A stretch of 64,000 bases of DNA from SZUA-370 sp034003955 (GCA_034003955.1 JAVEXO010000009.1:1-64000), one strand, 5' to 3'; positions 34,260 through 43,285 are shown, counted from the stretch's first letter. The notes: generated by a model from the letters alone, not told the origin. Program-made: numbers and translations.

Positions 34260-34286
34260 TTGTCGCCGAAATCATATCGGCAACAA
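34260..34286 (-). promoter_or_regulatory. Operator-like palindrome before the second acyl-CoA synthetase gene
   Basis: TTGTCGCCGA (34260-34269) and TCGGCAACAA (34277-34286) form an inverted repeat with one mismatch and a seven-base centre. On the minus strand it begins a few bases after a possible TATTAT -10 box and ends just before the ribosome binding site. This position suits a repressor site, but no regulator gene is nearby. Confidence 0.4.
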
Positions 34287-34349
34287 GTGTATAATAGCAT
34301 CTATATACATGAAGAGCTAGACAATAAGGCGATAAATGTCAAAATGTTA

Positions 34350-35018
34350 TTAGATGAATCTTAGATGCTTTGTCTGGCGGCCTAGTGTGCCCGCGTATTC
34401 TCCATGATACGACTCTGGCATAAGGACGGCTATGCTTGCCATTATCTCGTCTGCTACTTCCTGCCTGATTGTCTTGGTCATGGAACCGGCAGGCTTTATC
34501 ATGTAGGGGCGTCCTACTCGCAGGTGAATAGGGGTTCGTTTGAATGCCTTGAGGTTCTGCCAGAAGTCCTCGGCTCCCCAATGGGCAATAGGCCATACAG
34601 GAACACCGGCGCGCTGTGCGAGCATGGCTACTCCAGGCTTGCCGCGTCCCAGTATGCCTGTCTTGCTTCTCGTGCCTTCTGGAGCCAGACCGAGTATGCC
34701 TTTGTCGTGCACCCATGCAAGGCAGTGGTTGAATGACTCGGTATCTACACCACTACGATCTATGGGTATGGCGTTCCATATAGTGGCAAAGTAACGGTAG
34801 CCAGGATTGCTCAGGTTTTCCTTCTTGCTGAGTGCAGCTAGCTTGGGGTTAGCTATGAATGTGGCCAAGAGGGGTGCCTCGAAGAAATTTATATGGTTCA
34901 TGGCCATGATGACAGGCCCATCGCGAGGGATGTTCTGTATGTCATCTATATCCAGCCTGCAGGTGAGCCTGATGATACCTCTGACGACGGCGTTTGTTAT
35001 GGCAATATCGATTCTCAT
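34350..35018 (-). CDS. plsC: 1-acyl-glycerol-3-phosphate acyltransferase (PlsC family)
   Basis: 222 residues. It acylates lysophosphatidate to phosphatidate at the membrane. The four acyltransferase blocks are visible: MNHINFFEAPLLA (block I), AIPIDRSG (block II), GLAPEGTRSKTG (block III) and VPVWPIAHWG (block IV). In block I the usual His-x4-Asp catalytic pair reads His-Ile-Asn-Phe-Phe-Glu, so glutamate replaces aspartate. The gene is on the same strand as the acyl-CoA synthetase, about 110 bases upstream of it, consistent with lipid synthesis or acyl recycling. The ribosome binding site is weak. Confidence 0.88.
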   Translation of the reverse strand: MRIDIAITNAVVRGIIRLTCRLDIDDIQNIPRDGPVIMAMNHINFFEAPLLATFIANPKLAALSKKENLSNPGYRYFATIWNAIPIDRSGVDTESFNHCLAWVHDKGILGLAPEGTRSKTGILGRGKPGVAMLAQRAGVPVWPIAHWGAEDFWQNLKAFKRTPIHLRVGRPYMIKPAGSMTKTIRQEVADEIMASIAVLMPESYHGEYAGTLGRQTKHLRFI

Positions 35019-35044
35019 CGGATTACTTCTACATCCTTACAAAT

Positions 35045-35090
35045 GCTAAGGCGAGCCAGGGTACGAGCGTATCGTCTGACTCGCCTTAGC
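35045..35090 (-). terminator. Terminator hairpin after ygeW
   Basis: GCTAAGGCGAG (35045-35055) pairs perfectly with CTCGCCTTAGC (35080-35090); an inner CAG/CTG extends the stem after one mismatch. It begins ten bases after the ygeW stop on the minus strand and is followed there by ATTTGT. It marks the downstream end of the purine cluster. Confidence 0.7.
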
Positions 35091-35099
35091 TCGTGGCGT

Positions 35100-36296
35100 T
35101 TAGAGTACTTCTCTCTTCATACCGCGCTCAAGAAGGGCCTTGAGTGTGGCGGCGGGGTCCTTGCGCTTGCCTAGGAGTATCATCGCGGCAATGATATAGG
35201 GCTTATAGCTGGCCTCGCGGTAGGTGTCGTCGCGGTAGCGGTCGAACACGCTGGCGGAAACCTCTCCGGCCTTGCATGAGACATCGGTGATGTCTGCAGG
35301 CAGGCAGTGCATGTACAGGGCCTTGCCTCCGCGCGTAAGCTTCATCTTCTCTTCTGTACACTCCCAGTCCTTGAATCTGGCGTTGTTGGCTAGGCAGGAC
35401 TGTTCTAATGCCTTGAGGCCACCCTGATCGCCGGAGTGGAGCAGGGGAACGCGCTGGAGCATCACATCGTAGGGAGCCCAGCTCTTGGGATAGACAATGT
35501 CGGCATCCTTGAAGGCTTCGTCCATGCTGTTGCTGTGTTTGAAGGAGCCGCCTGATTCCTTGGCCTGTTTCTTCGACAGTTCGACCACATCGGGTATGAG
35601 GTCGTAGCCCTCGGGGTGAGCCAGCGACACGTCCATGCCGAAGCGGCTGGCCAGACCTATGATTCCCTGAGGAACCGACAAGGGCTTGCCATAGGAAGGT
35701 GAATAGGCCCATGTCATTGCTAATTTCTTGCCCTTGAGCTTGTCCAGGCCGCCGAAGTGGTGAGCCAGGTGGAGTATATCGGCCATCGCCTGTGTCGGGT
35801 GGTCGATGTCGCTCTGGAGGTTGACGACTGTGGGCCTGTCTGGGAGGACGCCACCGGCTACGCCATCGTCGAGTGACTGGGCTACCTCGCGCTGGTACTT
35901 GTCGCCTTCACCTAGGTACATGTCGTCACGGATGCCTATGGCCTCTGACAGGAAGCTTATCATGTTGGCAGTCTCGCGTACCGTCTCGCCATGGGCTATC
36001 TGACTCTTGCCCTCGTCGAGGTCCTGGACATAGAGGCCCAGGAGATCCGAGGCGCTTGCAAAGGAGAAACGTGTGCGGGTTGAATTATCCCTGAAGTTGG
36101 ATACGGCTATGCCAGAATCCCAAATCTTGGGGCTAATATTGGCTTCGCGCATCGTTCGAAGCGCATCTGCCACGAGGAATGTTGCCTCGAGCTCGTCACG
36201 GCTCTTCTCCCAGGTGAGGAGAAAATCCTTGTGGAACATGTCGATCTTCTTCTTCGACAACTGGTCGATCAGTGTTTTGATTTCATTGATACCCAA
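35100..36296 (-). CDS. ygeW: Knotted carbamoyltransferase YgeW
   Basis: About 398 residues, close to the 396 of E. coli YgeW. It belongs to the aspartate/ornithine carbamoyltransferase superfamily. Carbamoyl phosphate binding is shown by NSTRTRFSFA, with HPTQAMADILHL and MHCLPADITDV as the other core motifs. The true substrate is not established; in purine-degrading clusters the enzyme is thought to release carbamoyl phosphate from a purine-derived ureido compound, which could yield ATP through carbamate kinase. An ATG at 36311 has no ribosome binding site, while GGAGGG inside that stretch lies seven bases before TTG at 36296, so TTG is chosen. A repeat-rich gap separates it from xdhD. Confidence 0.92.
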   Translation of the reverse strand: MGINEIKTLIDQLSKKKIDMFHKDFLLTWEKSRDELEATFLVADALRTMREANISPKIWDSGIAVSNFRDNSTRTRFSFASASDLLGLYVQDLDEGKSQIAHGETVRETANMISFLSEAIGIRDDMYLGEGDKYQREVAQSLDDGVAGGVLPDRPTVVNLQSDIDHPTQAMADILHLAHHFGGLDKLKGKKLAMTWAYSPSYGKPLSVPQGIIGLASRFGMDVSLAHPEGYDLIPDVVELSKKQAKESGGSFKHSNSMDEAFKDADIVYPKSWAPYDVMLQRVPLLHSGDQGGLKALEQSCLANNARFKDWECTEEKMKLTRGGKALYMHCLPADITDVSCKAGEVSASVFDRYRDDTYREASYKPYIIAAMILLGKRKDPAATLKALLERGMKREVL

Positions 36297-36354
36297 ACGC
36301 CTACCCTCCATACTAATTTATCGGCCCTCACGGGGCTTCGAAACAAACGCTAAA

Positions 36355-36478
36355 TCAACGAAGAGAATAAGAGTAAAAGAGATAAGAAAGGGGAACGCGG
36401 TATTTCATATCGCGGCCCATACGAGTCCGGCATTATACGTACAAAAGTCAACGAAGAGAATAAGAGTAAAAGAGATAA
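36355..36478. repeat. GA-rich 31-bp direct repeat pair
   Basis: Two identical 31-base copies (36355-36385 and 36448-36478) begin TCAACGAAGAGAATAAGAG and end AAAAGAGATAA. The core AAGAGAATAAGAG also recurs around 43.3 kb and 44.6 kb inside the same gene cluster. The intervening 62 bases are unique. Confidence 0.85.
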
Positions 36479-36487
36479 CATAGAGGT

Positions 36488-36509
36488 GAATATATGACTA
36501 AATATATTC
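36488..36509. promoter_or_regulatory. 22-bp AT-rich palindrome upstream of ygeW
   Basis: GAATATAT (36488-36495) and ATATATTC (36502-36509) form a perfect inverted repeat around GACTAA. Its size and symmetry suit a dimeric repressor or activator site. No regulator gene is present in the cluster. Confidence 0.35.
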
Positions 36510-36530
36510 TCTTTTTCATATCTTCTCATT

Positions 36531-36659
36531 CTTCACTCGTATCCTCTTTTACTCTTCGCTATCCCTAATCCATCCCTCGTTCAGATTCGCCGTCCAATTC
36601 CATCATTCCTGTCTTCTCTTTCTTCACTCGTATCCTCTTTTACTCTTCGCTATCCCTAA
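36531..36659. repeat. Pyrimidine-rich 38-bp direct repeat pair
   Basis: Two identical 38-base copies (36531-36568 and 36622-36659) begin CTTCACTCGTATCCTC and end CGCTATCCCTAA. Each contains CTCTTTTACTCTT, the exact complement of AAGAGTAAAAGAG in the GA-rich repeats, so either copy could pair with either GA-rich copy over 13 bases. Confidence 0.85.
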
Positions 36660-36691
36660 CTCACACTTTGTTATCTCTAACTCACTCTTCT

Positions 36692-39559
36692 TTAAAGTTT
36701 GCCCATGGCGCGCAGGATCCTCTCTGGCGTGAATGGCCAGACTCGGCACCAGGCTCCTACGGCGTCATGAATGGCTATTGATATAGCCGGCGCCGCGCTA
36801 TTAAGAGAAATCTCGGAGACGCTCTTACCGCCGAATGGACCTATTTCGTCTGCTACCGGCACAAGCTCCACATGGAAATCGTCCGGTACCTCGTAGATAG
36901 ACGGAATCTTGTAATCGGTAAAGCCCAGGTTAAGGGGCTGACCCTTATCGTCAAACAGACATTCCTCATAGAGTGAGTGGCCTACTGCCTTCATGACTCC
37001 ACCATATATCTGACCTATCGCTAGGGCCGGATTGATGGGGGTTCCGCAGTCCTGATAGGCATGGAAGCGCTTCAGTTTGACGTCTCCTGTGCGTACGTTG
37101 ACGGCTGCCTCTACAAAATGAGCTCCGTAGGGGAAGGCGGCGTGGTCCGTCTTGAAGGTACCAAAACCGATGAGGTCTCCGTGGCCTTCACCCTGGGTAG
37201 ACATATGGGCCAGTTTGGCCAGGCTTATCTCGCCTTGCTTGCCTTTGATGATGCCGCCAGCGTGAATGGTAAAGTTTTCAAACGGTTCGCCGAGTATGCC
37301 CGACGCTACGGTGAAACACTTGTCTCGCAGGTCTTCTGCCGCGCGTACGGCGGCGTTGCCAGAGAAGTAGGTCCCTGAGCTGGCGTAGGCGCCCTTGTCA
37401 AATGGCGTCGTATCGGTATCACCTGATACAACAGAGACCATGTCCATATCGAGGCCCATGATCTCGGCTGCGGCCTTGGCCGTTACCGTATCGAGCCCCG
37501 TGCCAAGATCGGCGCCGCCTGACAGCATCAGGAGGGATCCATCGGGTAGAAGGCGCAACTCTGCATTGGCGGCGTCGAGGCCAGGAAGGCCTGAGCCCTG
37601 CTGGATGATGACCGCTCCTCGTCCTATCTTCCAGTCTGGATCGTCTGATTCTGGCTTGGGTTTGTCCCAGGCAAAGGCCTTGCGACCACGGGCTATCATC
37701 TCGCCCAAGCCACATTCCCCCAGCGTCACGGGAGAACCGGGGCGGCCCTCCCCGAGGCTGCGTAGAATTTCTATGCGCGAGCCTGAGCGTACACGGTTCT
37801 TCTCTATGAGGTCGAGCTGGTCCATGCCAAGTTCTGCTGCTAATTCTGCGAGTGTGCCCTGGAGGGCAAATGAGCCCTTGGGTGCGCCATAGCCTTGGTA
37901 GGCACCGGCAGGAGATAGATTTGTGTAATACGTCATAACTGAGAAGCGCGCATTGTCACACAGGATTAAAGGTAGGCTCTTGGAGACGGCGTTCATCGGT
38001 ACGGTCAGGCAGTGCTGGCCATAAGGGCCAGTGTCGGCCTCTACACGCATATCCATGGCCGTCAGAGTGCCGTCGCGTTTGGCGCCAAGCTTTACCGTTA
38101 TCTCCATGCCATGGCGGGTGCGGCTTGTCATAAACTCCATGGCTCGGTCGTAGCGGAACAACACGGGCCTACGGGTCTTCCATGCCATGAAGCCGGCTAC
38201 ATCCTCCAGGACTATATCCTGCTTGGCTCCGAAGCCTCCGCCGACGCGTTCCTTTATGACACGAACCTTGTTCTCCGAGATGCCTATGGCGCTCGCCACG
38301 ATGCGGCGCAGGTGCCAGGGCACCTGGGTGGAGGCGTGTATTACAAGGCGATCCCCGTCTACCTTGGCGTAGACGACATGGGGCTCCATGGGGGTGCATT
38401 GTACGCGCTTTCCAACGTAAGTGCGCTCTACAACGACGTCCGCCTCGGCAAATCCCTTGTCGCAGTCACCTATGCCGTCTGCCACGCTGGCCGCAAGGTT
38501 GCGGTGAGGGTCGGCATGCAAGGGGAACTGATAGATGATGGGGTCGTCACGGCCATCGCCCTTGACCGATGAACCTGCAGGCGCTTCACCCACGACATAG
38601 GAAACGTCGCCATGATGGATTATTGGTGCGCCAGAGGCCTTGGCTTCGGCTATTGACAGGACGGGTTTTAGGACCTCATAGGTAACGACTATAGCCTTGA
38701 TGGCTGCTTCGGCCTCTTCGGGAGTCTCGGCTAAAACGGCTGCAACGCGATCGCCTACGTGACGTACCTTGCGTGGGAACATGCGCTGGTCATAGGGACT
38801 TGGCTCTGGAAACCCTTGCCCGGCCGTGGTGTACACGCTGTCTGGGCAATTCTCGTGTGTCACAATATCGACGACACCAGGCATTTGTAGGGCCTTGGAG
38901 ACATCTATGCTCTTTATCCAAGCGTGGGCATGCGGTGACATCATTAGCTTTAAGTGGCAGGCGTCTGCGTCTACGCGATCCTCTACAAAGGCTTTTTCTC
39001 CACGGGCCAGGGCCGGAGCATCAACCTTTTCCCTGTCCTTGCCTACGTGTCGCAGGTCTGGTCTGAACTCAGGCCCGAGCGGGGGCATATAACTGGGGTC
39101 AGCCAGTCGTTTTGACGCTATGTTGGCTGCGTCGTAGAACTGCTCATATCCCGTGCAGCGGCAGAGCGTGCCTGACAGTGCGTCTCGCAGCTCTTCGTCG
39201 CTTGGCTTGGGGCTGCGCTCCAAAAGATCATGCAGGGCCAGCACGACGGCCGGCGTGCAATAGCCGCACTGGACGCAGGAGGCATCTATGAGTGCCTGCT
39301 GGACTATGGATAGTTTCCTGTCCCTTGAATACCACTCTACGGTTATTACCTTTGAGCCCTCTACCTGAGGAGCCAGTATCTGGCATGAGTTTACAAGGCG
39401 GCCATCCAGGAGAACGGCACAGAGCCCGCATGAACCCTCGCCGTCACAGCCGTCGCGCACAGAAATGATGCCCTTGCGTCTCAGGGCGGAGCGCAGAGTC
39501 TCGCCAGGTTCACATTCCCAGGAAACATTACGGTCATTGAGCTTGAAGTTGATTTTCAT
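36692..39559 (-). CDS. xdhD: XdhD-type molybdenum hydroxylase ([2Fe-2S] plus molybdopterin domains)
   Basis: 955 residues, almost the length of E. coli XdhD (956). The N terminus is a two-cluster ferredoxin domain: Cys38, Cys44, Cys47, Cys59 for the plant-type cluster, and Cys98, Cys101, Cys133, Cys135 in QCGYCTPAVV and TLCRCTGYEQ. From about residue 180 the molybdopterin-binding large domain follows, with ERVGGGFGAKQD, SPAGAYQGYGAPKGSFA, and near the end the catalytic glutamate in FGGKSVSEISLNS. This domain order, fused and lacking FAD, is the form found in genomes with selenium-dependent hydroxylases, earlier named probable selenate reductase. It needs the FAD subunit encoded just upstream; starts overlap as ATGA. 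Substrate is presumably a purine. Confidence 0.93.
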   Translation of the reverse strand: MKINFKLNDRNVSWECEPGETLRSALRRKGIISVRDGCDGEGSCGLCAVLLDGRLVNSCQILAPQVEGSKVITVEWYSRDRKLSIVQQALIDASCVQCGYCTPAVVLALHDLLERSPKPSDEELRDALSGTLCRCTGYEQFYDAANIASKRLADPSYMPPLGPEFRPDLRHVGKDREKVDAPALARGEKAFVEDRVDADACHLKLMMSPHAHAWIKSIDVSKALQMPGVVDIVTHENCPDSVYTTAGQGFPEPSPYDQRMFPRKVRHVGDRVAAVLAETPEEAEAAIKAIVVTYEVLKPVLSIAEAKASGAPIIHHGDVSYVVGEAPAGSSVKGDGRDDPIIYQFPLHADPHRNLAASVADGIGDCDKGFAEADVVVERTYVGKRVQCTPMEPHVVYAKVDGDRLVIHASTQVPWHLRRIVASAIGISENKVRVIKERVGGGFGAKQDIVLEDVAGFMAWKTRRPVLFRYDRAMEFMTSRTRHGMEITVKLGAKRDGTLTAMDMRVEADTGPYGQHCLTVPMNAVSKSLPLILCDNARFSVMTYYTNLSPAGAYQGYGAPKGSFALQGTLAELAAELGMDQLDLIEKNRVRSGSRIEILRSLGEGRPGSPVTLGECGLGEMIARGRKAFAWDKPKPESDDPDWKIGRGAVIIQQGSGLPGLDAANAELRLLPDGSLLMLSGGADLGTGLDTVTAKAAAEIMGLDMDMVSVVSGDTDTTPFDKGAYASSGTYFSGNAAVRAAEDLRDKCFTVASGILGEPFENFTIHAGGIIKGKQGEISLAKLAHMSTQGEGHGDLIGFGTFKTDHAAFPYGAHFVEAAVNVRTGDVKLKRFHAYQDCGTPINPALAIGQIYGGVMKAVGHSLYEECLFDDKGQPLNLGFTDYKIPSIYEVPDDFHVELVPVADEIGPFGGKSVSEISLNSAAPAISIAIHDAVGAWCRVWPFTPERILRAMGKL

Positions 39560-40371
39560 AGTAGATCCTCCGCGGCGTGCAAGGCATCGGCAATGAGAGA
39601 AGCACCGCGTTTTTCTTTGTACTCGGCGCTCCCTCGTATGTCTGCCTTGGCCTTGAGGAGGGGTAACAGAGCCTTTTCAATGTCTGTCTTGGCAGGTAGG
39701 GCCTTGCCTTCAAAGAGGGCTGAAATATCTGGCCGCAGTGCCGCATGGGGGCCAAAACCTCCGATAGCTACATGTAGTTCCTTGACGATACCGCCTTCCA
39801 GGCGATAGTTGCAGGCTGCCGTAGATGTGGCTATGTCACAAGCCGTACGGCTGGAGCGTAGGCTAGCGGCTTTTAGGCCCTTGCCCAACGGGACCAGTAC
39901 TCTCAGTACTATGCCTCGTGGGGCAACGAGCCATTCTCCTACGGTAGATGTCGCTATAGCCTTGCCACGTTCCTTGAATTCAATAGAGGCTCCGAGGGTA
40001 AGGAGGATTGGCACAAGGCTGGCGCATGATTTATTGGCGCCCAGGTTGCCACCTACCGTCGCGCGGTTGCGGACGTTGCGGTTAGCCATGCTCGCCGCCG
40101 CTGCCTTTATGACTGCCGGGCTCATATCAGACTCTATGAGCTCCTGGAATGTCATACCGGCACCTATACTCAGGCTAAGCCCTTGTGTCCCTGCATTGAC
40201 CCGCTCTATCGAGCGAGGCAGAACCTTGGCCAGGTCTACGACTCTTTCTGGCTTGTCGCGTCCCTCGAAGGCCATGGCCCAGGTTCCGCCTGCCAAGGCT
40301 AGTGCACCAGGTTGTGCTAGCAATTCAAGACATTCATCTATGCTTGCAGGTCTCGCATATTCTTTTACCAT
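39556..40371 (-). CDS. ygfM: FAD-binding subunit of molybdenum hydroxylase, YgfM-like
   Basis: 271 residues of the CO-dehydrogenase/xanthine-dehydrogenase medium-subunit family. It binds FAD and passes electrons from the iron-sulfur subunit to NAD. ALALAGGTWAMAFEG near the N terminus and RNVRNRATVGGNLGANKSCA near residue 105 are the two FAD-pyrophosphate loops; DIRGSAEYKEKRGASLIADALH is the C-terminal domain signature. ATG at 40371 overlaps the upstream stop in ATGGTAA; an open frame to 40413 has no site. It is coupled at its end to xdhD by ATGA and is its natural partner. Confidence 0.9.
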   Translation of the reverse strand: MVKEYARPASIDECLELLAQPGALALAGGTWAMAFEGRDKPERVVDLAKVLPRSIERVNAGTQGLSLSIGAGMTFQELIESDMSPAVIKAAAASMANRNVRNRATVGGNLGANKSCASLVPILLTLGASIEFKERGKAIATSTVGEWLVAPRGIVLRVLVPLGKGLKAASLRSSRTACDIATSTAACNYRLEGGIVKELHVAIGGFGPHAALRPDISALFEGKALPAKTDIEKALLPLLKAKADIRGSAEYKEKRGASLIADALHAAEDLL

Positions 40372-41777
40372 AGTGCTTGGATCCCCGCTTTCTGTAGGAG
40401 GCGCTTGGCGCAACGATTGGCCTCGTCGCGTATAAGCTCCTCGTTTGCCCCTTTAAGGCGGCCGTTGTGTACGACAACATTGCCGTTCACTATGAGATTG
40501 TCTACACCGTGATTATAGCCCGAAAAGAGAAGGGCCGCGGCTGGATCAGACAGGGTACCTGCGTATTCAAGTTTCATCACATCAAACATGGCTATGTCGG
40601 CTAAGGCACCTGCCTCCATGGAGCCAGAATCATCGTAGCCTAGTTGCCTGGCTCCACCTATCGTGGCTATGCCGAGTACCTCTCGGGCATTGATGCCGGC
40701 GGAGCCGTAGCGCACCCGCTGTAGAAGCAGGGCCTGTCGAGCCTCACCTAGCATGTCTGAGGAATCATTGGAGGCTGAACCATCTACGGCGAGGCCTACG
40801 TTTATTCCTTTGTCGAGCATCTCCCTGACCCGGCAGATGCCTGAACCGAGTCTCATGTTGGATGATGGACAATGAGCCACGCCGGTGCCTGTCTTAGCCA
40901 GGAGGTCGAGCTCTTCATCGTTAAAATGGATGCCATGGGCATACCATACGTCCTTGCCAATGAATCCGCAGTCCTCCATCACCTTGAGTGGCCTGCGCCC
41001 GAGGGCCTTGATGCAGAAATCGGTCTCGTCTGCCGTCTCGGCAAGATGGGTGTGTAGCCTTGCACCGTATGTACGTGCCAGGTCGGCGGCGTCACGCATG
41101 GAATTTTCTGATACTGAAAATGGAGAACAGGGAGCCAGGGCGACGCGACGCATAGAGTCCGGTGCTCTGTCGTGATACTTCTTTAAGGCTTCCTCGCTCT
41201 GGGCCAGTATTTCATCCTCGTCCTGTACGACGCTGTCTGGAGGCAGGCCTCCGTCCTTCTTTGACAAGGACATTGAGCCTCTGGTGGGAGCAAATCGTAA
41301 GCCAATCTCGGAGGCCGCCTTGAATTGTAGGCCAGGCAAGTCGCCGGTAAAAGAGCGGGGGTAGAGGTAGTGGTGGTCTGTTGTAAGACCGCAACCAGTC
41401 TTGGCAAGCTCTGCCATGGCCAGCATGCTCGACCAGTATACCGCCTCCTCGTCTACGCCCTTCCAGACATCGTAGAGATAGACGAGCCAGTCAAAGAGTT
41501 TGGCGTCCTGGACGGCGGGTATGTTCCGTGTAAGCGTCTGATAGAAATGGTGGTGAGTATTGACCAAGGCCGGCATGACGACATGCCGGCTGGCGTCTAT
41601 GACGGTACAGCTACCTTCGGCGCCTTGTGGCGCCGATAGATTCTTTCCTATCCTGGATATGCGCTTCCCGTCTATGAGTATGTCTACGCCGGCCAGGTCA
41701 TCCCCGGACGAGCCGGCAGTGGCGCCGGCCCCGTACCGGGGTCGGACCACCCTGAAGCAGTCCTTGAGTAAGATCAC
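40365..41777 (-). CDS. Amidohydrolase, 8-oxoguanine/guanine deaminase-like
   Basis: 470 residues of the TrzN/AtzB/guanine-deaminase branch of the amidohydrolase superfamily. Metal ligands are in VNTHHHFYQTLTR, LHTHLAETADE, YAHGIHFN and AVDGSASNDSSD. NTHHHFYQ with the downstream LFDWLVYLYDVW block closely resembles characterised 8-oxoguanine deaminases, which make urate, and related cytosine/guanine-type enzymes. In this setting it probably feeds deaminated purine into the neighbouring hydroxylases. The start is GTG at 41777, with AGGAGG seven bases upstream, overlapping the previous stop as GTGA. A second, clearly different paralogue (SsnA) lies at 45912-47234. Confidence 0.85.
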   Translation of the reverse strand: MILLKDCFRVVRPRYGAGATAGSSGDDLAGVDILIDGKRISRIGKNLSAPQGAEGSCTVIDASRHVVMPALVNTHHHFYQTLTRNIPAVQDAKLFDWLVYLYDVWKGVDEEAVYWSSMLAMAELAKTGCGLTTDHHYLYPRSFTGDLPGLQFKAASEIGLRFAPTRGSMSLSKKDGGLPPDSVVQDEDEILAQSEEALKKYHDRAPDSMRRVALAPCSPFSVSENSMRDAADLARTYGARLHTHLAETADETDFCIKALGRRPLKVMEDCGFIGKDVWYAHGIHFNDEELDLLAKTGTGVAHCPSSNMRLGSGICRVREMLDKGINVGLAVDGSASNDSSDMLGEARQALLLQRVRYGSAGINAREVLGIATIGGARQLGYDDSGSMEAGALADIAMFDVMKLEYAGTLSDPAAALLFSGYNHGVDNLIVNGNVVVHNGRLKGANEELIRDEANRCAKRLLQKAGIQALW

Positions 41778-43231
41778 CCGAGCACCTCCTTGTTGAAGTC
41801 ATTGATCATGGAGTCTATGGCACCTGCCTGGGCGTGTAAGCCTCCCCAGTATGCGCGATAATCGGTCCACTGGGAGTTGAGCTCGTCGAGTTCCTTGCCT
41901 AGCTGCTCTATCCAGGTGTAGTACTTGAGCTGGTGCACACGGCGTTTGTCTACATGGCTCATATCGAGTACGTAATCGACAGAAAGGTTACGGAGCATAT
42001 CGAGGTCACGATCGGCCTGGCGCTGGTCGTAGGGTCCGCGCTCGGCTGCCACTTCTAAAAGCCTTGAACCATAGAGTTCAAGAGAATCGGTGAACACGGT
42101 CAGGGCTATGTCGTCCGGCCCTAGTTCATAGTACTTGGCTGCCTTGATGGTGGCTACAAGGTTTCCTATGCCGGAAATGCCCATCAAGTCGAGCTGATCG
42201 AGGGCTTCCTTGGTGACGCCTGCCTCTGCCAACACCTTCCTGCCGGCGGGTTCGTTGAACAGACGCATGAGTCGTATGGTTATCTCATCGTCTACGCCGA
42301 CGGCCACGTCGGTGTCACGAAGATTGTGGATCCATGGAATGTGCTTGTCGCCTATACCCTCTATACGGTGTCCGCCAAAGCCATTCTCGAGTATCGTCGG
42401 GCACTGGAGAGCCTCGCCTACACCAACGCGGGTGCCGCTGTGTTGTTCCTTCAGGTAGCTACCTGCACCGAGTGTGCCGCCCGAGCCCGAGGAGTACATC
42501 GTCAGAGCCAGGTGGTCGCCGGGCTTGGCCATCTTCTTGTAGATGTCATCCATGGCCGGCCCTGTTACCGAATAGTGCCAGAGGTGGTTAGGAAGCTGGT
42601 CGAACTGATTGAATATGACGGCATCGGGCCTCGTCTTTTCTATCTCTATGCACTTTTCAAATATCTCACGTACGTTTGATTCGCAACCGGGGGTGGCTAT
42701 CACCTCGTCGGCCATTGTCTTGAGCCAGGTAAAGCGTTCCTTTGACATGCCCGCGGGGAGTATGGCCACCGAGGGACAGGAGAGGAGCTTGGAGATATAG
42801 GCGCCTCCACGGCAGTAGTTGCCGGTGGATGGCCAGACGGCCTTCTTTGTTGCCGGGTCGAAGCGGCCGGTCACGAGCTCGGAAGCGAGACAGGAGTACG
42901 CCGCGCCAACCTTGTGCGCACCGGTTGGGAACCACTTGCCAACGAGCCCGGCTATGCGGGCCTTGGTGCCTGTTATCTCACGAGGAAGCTCAAAGTAGTT
43001 GACGTTACCAAAAAGACCGCCCTTCTCCTTGGCCTCATTCTTCCAGGTTAAGCGAAAGAGGTTGCGGTTATGGACTTCCCATAGACCTATGCCCTTGAGC
43101 TCGTCCTTGATTGACTGGGGTACCTTGGAAGGGTCCCTCATCTGCTCGTAGGTGGGAAGGAGAATGCCCTTCTCCTTGCAGCGCTGAATATTCTTCTTGC
43201 GCCCTTTTTCATCGATGTGTAAATCAATCAT
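41774..43231 (-). CDS. Fold-type II PLP-dependent enzyme of the purine cluster
   Basis: About 485 residues. PLP fold II is shown by KWFPTGAHKVGAAYS with the Schiff-base lysine, the substrate-carboxylate loop WPSTGNYCRGGAY, and the phosphate loop SSGSGGTLGAGSYLKE. Sequences of this type are usually annotated only as PLP-dependent enzymes or cysteine-synthase-like proteins. It is not YgeX: it is longer, and lacks YgeX's VKDESKRFGLNAFK-type lysine block. It may perform beta-elimination or ammonia release on an amino-acid intermediate of purine breakdown. ATG at 43231 is spaced seven bases from GGGAG; ATG at 43237 lies too close to that site. It is coupled by GTGA overlap to the deaminase gene. 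Confidence 0.82.
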   Translation of the reverse strand: MIDLHIDEKGRKKNIQRCKEKGILLPTYEQMRDPSKVPQSIKDELKGIGLWEVHNRNLFRLTWKNEAKEKGGLFGNVNYFELPREITGTKARIAGLVGKWFPTGAHKVGAAYSCLASELVTGRFDPATKKAVWPSTGNYCRGGAYISKLLSCPSVAILPAGMSKERFTWLKTMADEVIATPGCESNVREIFEKCIEIEKTRPDAVIFNQFDQLPNHLWHYSVTGPAMDDIYKKMAKPGDHLALTMYSSGSGGTLGAGSYLKEQHSGTRVGVGEALQCPTILENGFGGHRIEGIGDKHIPWIHNLRDTDVAVGVDDEITIRLMRLFNEPAGRKVLAEAGVTKEALDQLDLMGISGIGNLVATIKAAKYYELGPDDIALTVFTDSLELYGSRLLEVAAERGPYDQRQADRDLDMLRNLSVDYVLDMSHVDKRRVHQLKYYTWIEQLGKELDELNSQWTDYRAYWGGLHAQAGAIDSMINDFNKEVLG

Positions 43232-43285
43232 GCTCATGCTCCCTTTGCGTTACTACGCTCATTATCTGTGACATAAAAACAAACA

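Larger units (their letters stand above)
36312..36691. other. Repeat-rich gap between xdhD and ygeW
   Basis: This gap holds two direct repeat pairs (36355-36385 with 36448-36478, and 36531-36568 with 36622-36659) and an AT-rich palindrome at 36488-36509. A possible -10 TATAAT on the minus strand (36432-36437) could start a separate ygeW transcript, but no good -35 is seen. A 24-codon frame on the plus strand from 36494, with GAGG seven bases upstream, runs through the first pyrimidine-rich repeat. It is probably fortuitous. Confidence 0.6.

Noticed and set aside
36494..36568. 24-codon plus-strand frame with a GAGG upstream, a second leader-peptide candidate
   Set aside because: It is divergent from all neighbouring genes and lies in a repeat copy, with no hairpin or gene downstream on that strand.
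36692..39559. Selenocysteine codon in xdhD
   Set aside because: The frame is continuous and the fused hydroxylase is complete without reading through any TGA; selenium in this family is thought to be a cofactor atom, not selenocysteine.
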